Of a stretch of DNA of 7,888 nucleotides, positions 4,603-7,888 are shown piece by piece; the stretch's first letter is position 1, and every line of letters begins with the position of its first letter. Under the pieces are notes generated by a model, which was given only the letters and a program-made list of their open reading frames with translations, had not been told where the DNA came from and made no database searches. The translations under genes were made by a program, and so were the position numbers. This stretch comes from Rubrivivax sp. (GTDB lineage: Bacteria > Pseudomonadota > Gammaproteobacteria > Burkholderiales > Burkholderiaceae), in contig SEEY01000158.1 of the NCBI GenBank assembly GCA_004211235.1, positions 1 to 7,888 of the forward strand, given 5' to 3'.

Positions 4603-7554
4603 TCAGAACGAGTAGCTCGCGCCGAGCTTGAACTGGCGCATGGAGCCGCGCACGCCGGTGCGGGTATCGAAGTGGTCGTTGTCGCCACCCAGCGCGTTCT
4701 TGGGCGGCGTCGACGGGCCACCGACCCAGTCGTCGTAGTAGCCCCAGTTGGCAGTGTTGAACAGGTTCAGCACGTCGACACGCAACTGAAGCTCGCCGCC
4801 GTAGACCTTGAAGTTCTTGGCCAGCGCCATGTCGAGCTGCTTGAAGGTGTCGGAGCCGCGCGCCACCGCGACGCAGCCGTTGGGGCCGTCGAAGCCGGTG
4901 TGGCAGTCGACCACGCGGCGGGGCTGGCCATCACCCACGGTCAACTTGCCCGACAGCTGCATGCCCCAGGGCAGTTTGTCCATCAGGCCGCCGACGACCA
5001 GGCGGTGCTTCTCCGCGTCCTTGGCGGGGCGGAAGCCGTAGGTGCCCTTGCCATAGGTCCAGTCGAAGATTTCGTCGGACCATTCATTGTTGGTCGTCTT
5101 GGCATCGGTGTAGGTGTAGGCCACCGTCATGCTCCAGCCACTGGCCTGGGTGTAGGGCTTTTCCAGCGACACGAACAGGCTGGTGGCCTTGTTCTGGCCG
5201 GCGAAGTCGCCCAGCACCAGCGTGCCGAAATTGCGCGGCGCACCGCCCCAGAACGGGTCGACGGAGTTGGAGTTGCCGAAGCCACCGTTGAAGTCACGGT
5301 TGCCGTTGAACCAGATGAACTGATTCTTGGCGTGGATCTTGGACACGGCGACGTCTGCGTTCCACGCCCCCAGAGCCTGGCGCACACCCAGGCTCATCTG
5401 GTCGGCGAACGGCATCTTGAAGTCATTCTTGATCATCCAGATCTCGCCGCCCGGCGCAGCGTTCTTCTGCAGTTCGTCGAGCGCGTTGTTGGCCATCTTG
5501 CGGTCGTAGCTGCGGCCCCAGCCTCCGTAGACCACCGTGGCCTTGTTGCCCAGCACGTCGTAGGACGCACCGAGGCGAGGCGCGAAGGCGCCCTTGAACG
5601 GCTTGCGCGAGCTGCCAGTGGAGATGTAGTCGGCGATGTTGATGCCACCCTTGGCCAGCGACTGTGCATACGTCTGGCCAGCCGGCGCGGTCACGCCGCT
5701 GATGGTGCGGCCGTCCAACGCATTCAACCCGGCAACGCGGTCGGCCGGCGTCACGTAGTCGTTGTTGAGCATGTTGTCTTCGTAGTCCCAGCGCGCCCCG
5801 AGGTTCAGCTCCAGCTGCTTGGTGAGCTTCCAGTCATCCTGGAGGTAGATGCCGTACTGGTTGTTCTTGAAGCTGGCGGACGCGTTGGGAATCGGCAGGC
5901 GGATGTTGCACTGATCACTCGACAGGCCGCTGCTGCTGACGTTCGTGCCCGTGCAGGCAAGGCCGTTGAAGTAGGGCTGGCCGGTCGTCGTGTTGAGCAC
6001 GGTGTCGATGGCGGCCACCCTGAAGGCGGTACCGGCGAGGAGGTACTTCATCGCCTTGAACTGCACGCCACCCTTGATCACGTGACCGGCCAGGCCGGTG
6101 TAGGTCAGATCGTCTTTCAGGTAGACGCCCTTTTGCCGACGGTCCTGTGCGTTGGGGGAGCCGCCGGTGAAGAAGACGTCCTGCACGTTGTCGATCTTGT
6201 CCGTCGGCGAGAACTTGTAGCGCACGAGTGGGTCGCTCGAGTCGGACTGCGGGTTCCACTTGGTGCTCTCCCAGCCGATGCGCGCTTCGTTCAACCAGCG
6301 GTCGCCGGTGTATTCGTGCTTGAGGTCGATACGCGATTCGTTGTTGTTGTAATTGATCGCCGTGCTCGGCGCGAAACGGTCGCCGTCCACGACGTAGCTC
6401 GTCTCCTTTCGCAGGGTCGTCGAGAGTTCGAGGCGTTGCTGGTCGTTGATCTCGGCGGACAGTTTGCCGAACACCAGGTGCTCCTTGAACTGCCCTTTGA
6501 ACGCGCCTTGCTGCGCGATGATGCTCGGAATGACACCCGGGCTGCCCTGGTATTTGTCGAGGTTGCTGGCAGTCAGCTGGCGCGGCTTGTCGAGCGACTT
6601 GCCGTCGTACGCGAGGAAGTAGTGCAGCTTGTCGGGCTGGATAGCGCCGCCGATGCTGAAGCCAGCTTCAAGCTGCCGGTTCGACGGCGCAGGGATGCCG
6701 TTGGCTTCGTCACGCTCCTGGATGGGGCTCAGCGACGTCCAATTGCTGCCGGTGCGGTTTACGTAAACGTTTCCATGCGTTTCGTTGGTACCGGACTTGG
6801 TGACTGCAGCGATGGCGACGCTGGAGACCTGGTCGAACTCCGCCTTGTAGTTCTGCGTCAGCACGCGGTACTCGGCGATCGCGGTCTGCGGGAATGGATT
6901 GCCCTGGCTCGTGTCCTGGCCGCTGACGCCGCCGCGCAGGATGTTGTTCTTGCGGCCGACGCCGTCGATGAAGACGTTGACCGAGTCGATGTTCTGCGAA
7001 CCGCCGCGCAGCCGCGTGTTGCCGCTGGAGTCGGTGTCGAAGCGCACGCCCGGAGCGAAGTCCGCCGCCGAGAGGAAGTTCCTCGACGCCTGTGGCAAGG
7101 CCTCGATCATCTTGTTGGAGACGGTGGTGCCGACCTGCGAGTCGATGACGCCCTGGCGCTGCGAGCTGCCCTCGACGACGACGGTGCCCAGCTGCTGCGC
7201 GGTGCCGGCGCTGCTCAGGTCGACCGTGGCGTTCTGGCCGACCGACAGCGTGACCAGGCTGCCGCTGGCCGCGCCGCCGACACGGATTTCGTAGGTGCCG
7301 GGGTTCAGGCCCACCAGCACATAGCTGCCGTCGGGCAGCGTCCTGGTGCGGTAGGTGTTGCCGTTGGCCTTGTTGATGGCGACGACATCGGTGCCTGCGG
7401 GCGCCGCAGCGCCCGAGGCGGTGATGTTGCCCCGCACGTTGGCGCCGGAGCTCTGCGCCGCCGCCGTGCCGGCCAGGGCGAAGAAGACGGCGGCGGAGAT
7501 CGTCGAGAGGGCGGCCTGGCGGCGCCAGGGCTTGCGGGTGGTGAGCGTGTTCAT
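4603..7554 (-). CDS. TonB-dependent outer-membrane receptor with N-terminal carboxypeptidase-regulatory-like domain (Oar-like)
   Basis: This 983-residue outer-membrane protein probably imports a large or scarce ligand using TonB energy. A Sec-type signal peptide (1-33) ends in GTAAA before Gln34. Residues about 38-115 form a carboxypeptidase-regulatory-like beta-sandwich (PDGSYVLVGLNPGTYEIRV, 74-92). A TonB-box-like GTVVVEG (123-129) leads into the plug, with EALPQASRNF (151-160), NVFIDGVG (193-200) and the Oar-type stretch ending SVAIAAVTKSGTNETHGN (245-262). The rest is a beta-barrel rich in aromatic strand ends, with C-terminal SYSF ending in Phe, as expected for outer-membrane insertion. 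The ATG at 7554 gives an intact signal peptide and follows AAGGA by five bases; an extension to 7734 would overlap the regulator and lacks sense. Neighbours (regulator, glucan hydrolase, sugar importer) point to a carbohydrate ligand rather than a siderophore. The exact ligand is unknown. Confidence 0.94.
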   Translation of the reverse strand: MNTLTTRKPWRRQAALSTISAAVFFALAGTAAAQSSGANVRGNITASGAAAPAGTDVVAINKANGNTYRTRTLPDGSYVLVGLNPGTYEIRVGGAASGSLVTLSVGQNATVDLSSAGTAQQLGTVVVEGSSQRQGVIDSQVGTTVSNKMIEALPQASRNFLSAADFAPGVRFDTDSSGNTRLRGGSQNIDSVNVFIDGVGRKNNILRGGVSGQDTSQGNPFPQTAIAEYRVLTQNYKAEFDQVSSVAIAAVTKSGTNETHGNVYVNRTGSNWTSLSPIQERDEANGIPAPSNRQLEAGFSIGGAIQPDKLHYFLAYDGKSLDKPRQLTASNLDKYQGSPGVIPSIIAQQGAFKGQFKEHLVFGKLSAEINDQQRLELSTTLRKETSYVVDGDRFAPSTAINYNNNESRIDLKHEYTGDRWLNEARIGWESTKWNPQSDSSDPLVRYKFSPTDKIDNVQDVFFTGGSPNAQDRRQKGVYLKDDLTYTGLAGHVIKGGVQFKAMKYLLAGTAFRVAAIDTVLNTTTGQPYFNGLACTGTNVSSSGLSSDQCNIRLPIPNASASFKNNQYGIYLQDDWKLTKQLELNLGARWDYEDNMLNNDYVTPADRVAGLNALDGRTISGVTAPAGQTYAQSLAKGGINIADYISTGSSRKPFKGAFAPRLGASYDVLGNKATVVYGGWGRSYDRKMANNALDELQKNAAPGGEIWMIKNDFKMPFADQMSLGVRQALGAWNADVAVSKIHAKNQFIWFNGNRDFNGGFGNSNSVDPFWGGAPRNFGTLVLGDFAGQNKATSLFVSLEKPYTQASGWSMTVAYTYTDAKTTNNEWSDEIFDWTYGKGTYGFRPAKDAEKHRLVVGGLMDKLPWGMQLSGKLTVGDGQPRRVVDCHTGFDGPNGCVAVARGSDTFKQLDMALAKNFKVYGGELQLRVDVLNLFNTANWGYYDDWVGGPSTPPKNALGGDNDHFDTRTGVRGSMRQFKLGASYSF
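6757..6774. other. AT-rich overlapping palindromes inside the receptor gene, resembling a LacI-family operator
   Basis: GTTTACGTAAAC (6757-6768) is a perfect 12-base palindrome and AAACGTTT (6765-6772) is an overlapping 8-base one. Together they look like LacI/GalR-type operators, which have a central CG flanked by AAAC/GTTT. The stretch encodes residues Val263-Asn266 and uses GTT and GTA for valine in a gene that mostly uses GTG/GTC. About two perfect 12-base palindromes are expected by chance in this much random sequence, so this is only a weak candidate site. Confidence 0.2.
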
Positions 7555-7559
7555 GATGG

Positions 7560-7564
7560 TCCTT
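7560..7564 (-). promoter_or_regulatory. Ribosome binding site for the TonB-dependent receptor
   Basis: AAGGA on the minus strand sits five bases before the ATG at 7554. A second purine-rich block AGGAG (7567-7571) lies just upstream. The pair makes this the best-defined start in the window and fits a highly translated outer-membrane protein. Confidence 0.65.
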
Positions 7565-7597
7565 GTCTCCTGTGCTGTTGTGTGTGAATGGACGGGA

Positions 7598-7888
7598 TCA
7601 GGGCAGGCCGGCGCCGCAGGATCGGCGCACGACGAGCTGGACGGGCATGACGGTGGCGTCAGCGGGGCCGGGGGGCGGCGAGGTATCAAGAGCGTCGGCC
7701 AGCGCATCGAGCGCCTGGCTGCCGAGGGCGGCAATGGGAACGTGCATGGTGGTCAGCGCCGGGCTGACGTAGCGGGCGACCGGGATGTCATCGAAGCCGG
7801 CGAGGGCGATGTCTTCAGGAATGCGTACCCCGGCGGCAACCAATGTGCCCAGCAGACCGATGGCCATGATGTCGTTGGCGGCGAACAC
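7598..7888 (-). CDS. LacI-family transcriptional regulator, C-terminal part (cut by window edge)
   Basis: Only the last 96 residues are inside the window; the DNA-binding helix-turn-helix and most of the effector domain lie beyond 7888. The visible part has the late-domain signature of LacI/GalR regulators: FAANDIMAIGLL, then RIPEDIALAGFDDIPVARYVSPALTTM, then the usual helix and terminal strand (MPVQLVVRRSC). These proteins repress or activate sugar genes and respond to a sugar ligand. The stop at 7598 is 43 bases before the receptor ATG, with no hairpin terminator between, so the regulator is probably co-transcribed with, or reads through into, the transport operon it likely controls. The first visible codon happens to be GTG but it is not the real start. 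Family call is firm; the effector is unknown. Confidence 0.92.
   Translation of the reverse strand: MFAANDIMAIGLLGTLVAAGVRIPEDIALAGFDDIPVARYVSPALTTMHVPIAALGSQALDALADALDTSPPPGPADATVMPVQLVVRRSCGAGLP

Noticed and set aside
4561..7587. A 1008-codon open frame on the plus strand opposite the TonB receptor
   Set aside because: It is a shadow of the receptor gene in GC-rich sequence: low-complexity Val/Ala/Gly/Arg/His composition and no recognisable domain, while the minus strand has clear signal, plug and barrel features.
7555..7734. Receptor start 60 codons upstream at 7734
   Set aside because: It would overlap the regulator gene and bury the signal peptide behind a Pro/Ser-rich stretch; the ATG at 7554 has a good ribosome site.
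1..7888. CRISPR array, tRNA, rRNA, insertion sequence or phage genes
   Set aside because: No regularly spaced repeats, cloverleaf-like RNA genes, transposase motifs or phage proteins were seen on either strand.

Overview
The window is GC-rich, and every credible gene lies on the minus strand. In transcription order (right to left) it reads: the 3' end of a LacI-family regulator, a TonB-dependent outer-membrane receptor, an exported 'glucoamylase-family' glycoside hydrolase (PF10091 / GH144-like), a lipoprotein sugar-binding protein, and two MalF/MalG-type ABC permeases. The high GC, the CDS style, and the pairing of a carboxypeptidase-regulatory-type TonB receptor with a CUT1 sugar importer suggest a Gram-negative proteobacterium. 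My best guess is a betaproteobacterium of the order Burkholderiales (Roseateles/Mitsuaria/Rubrivivax-like). This placement is inferred from style, not from a marker gene.

Layout: 1-161 is non-coding and full of inverted repeats, just downstream of the last gene. 162-968 is the MalG-like permease, 965-1861 the MalF-like permease and 1858-3126 the substrate-binding lipoprotein. 3134-4555 is the glycoside hydrolase. 4556-4602 is a short spacer with a perfect 10-bp-stem hairpin. 4603-7554 is the TonB-dependent receptor. 7555-7597 is a short spacer, and 7598-7888 is the LacI-family C-terminus, cut by the window edge. The three transporter genes are tightly packed: two 4-base start/stop overlaps and one 7-base gap. 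The whole array looks like one transcription unit.

How the genes may work together (inference): a glucan or oligosaccharide crosses the outer membrane through the receptor. The hydrolase shortens it in the periplasm or at the cell surface. The lipoprotein captures the products and the two permeases carry them across the inner membrane. The LacI-type protein senses a product and controls the set. The hydrolase resembles the family that includes endo-beta-1,2-glucanases, so beta-1,2-glucan or its sophoro-oligosaccharides is the leading substrate hypothesis, but it is not proven by sequence. No ABC ATPase, beta-glucosidase or phosphorylase is present here; these would have to come from flanking or distant genes.

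The strongest second-look items are the possible beta-1,2-glucan utilisation operon, the hairpin between receptor and hydrolase, and the repeat cluster after the operon.
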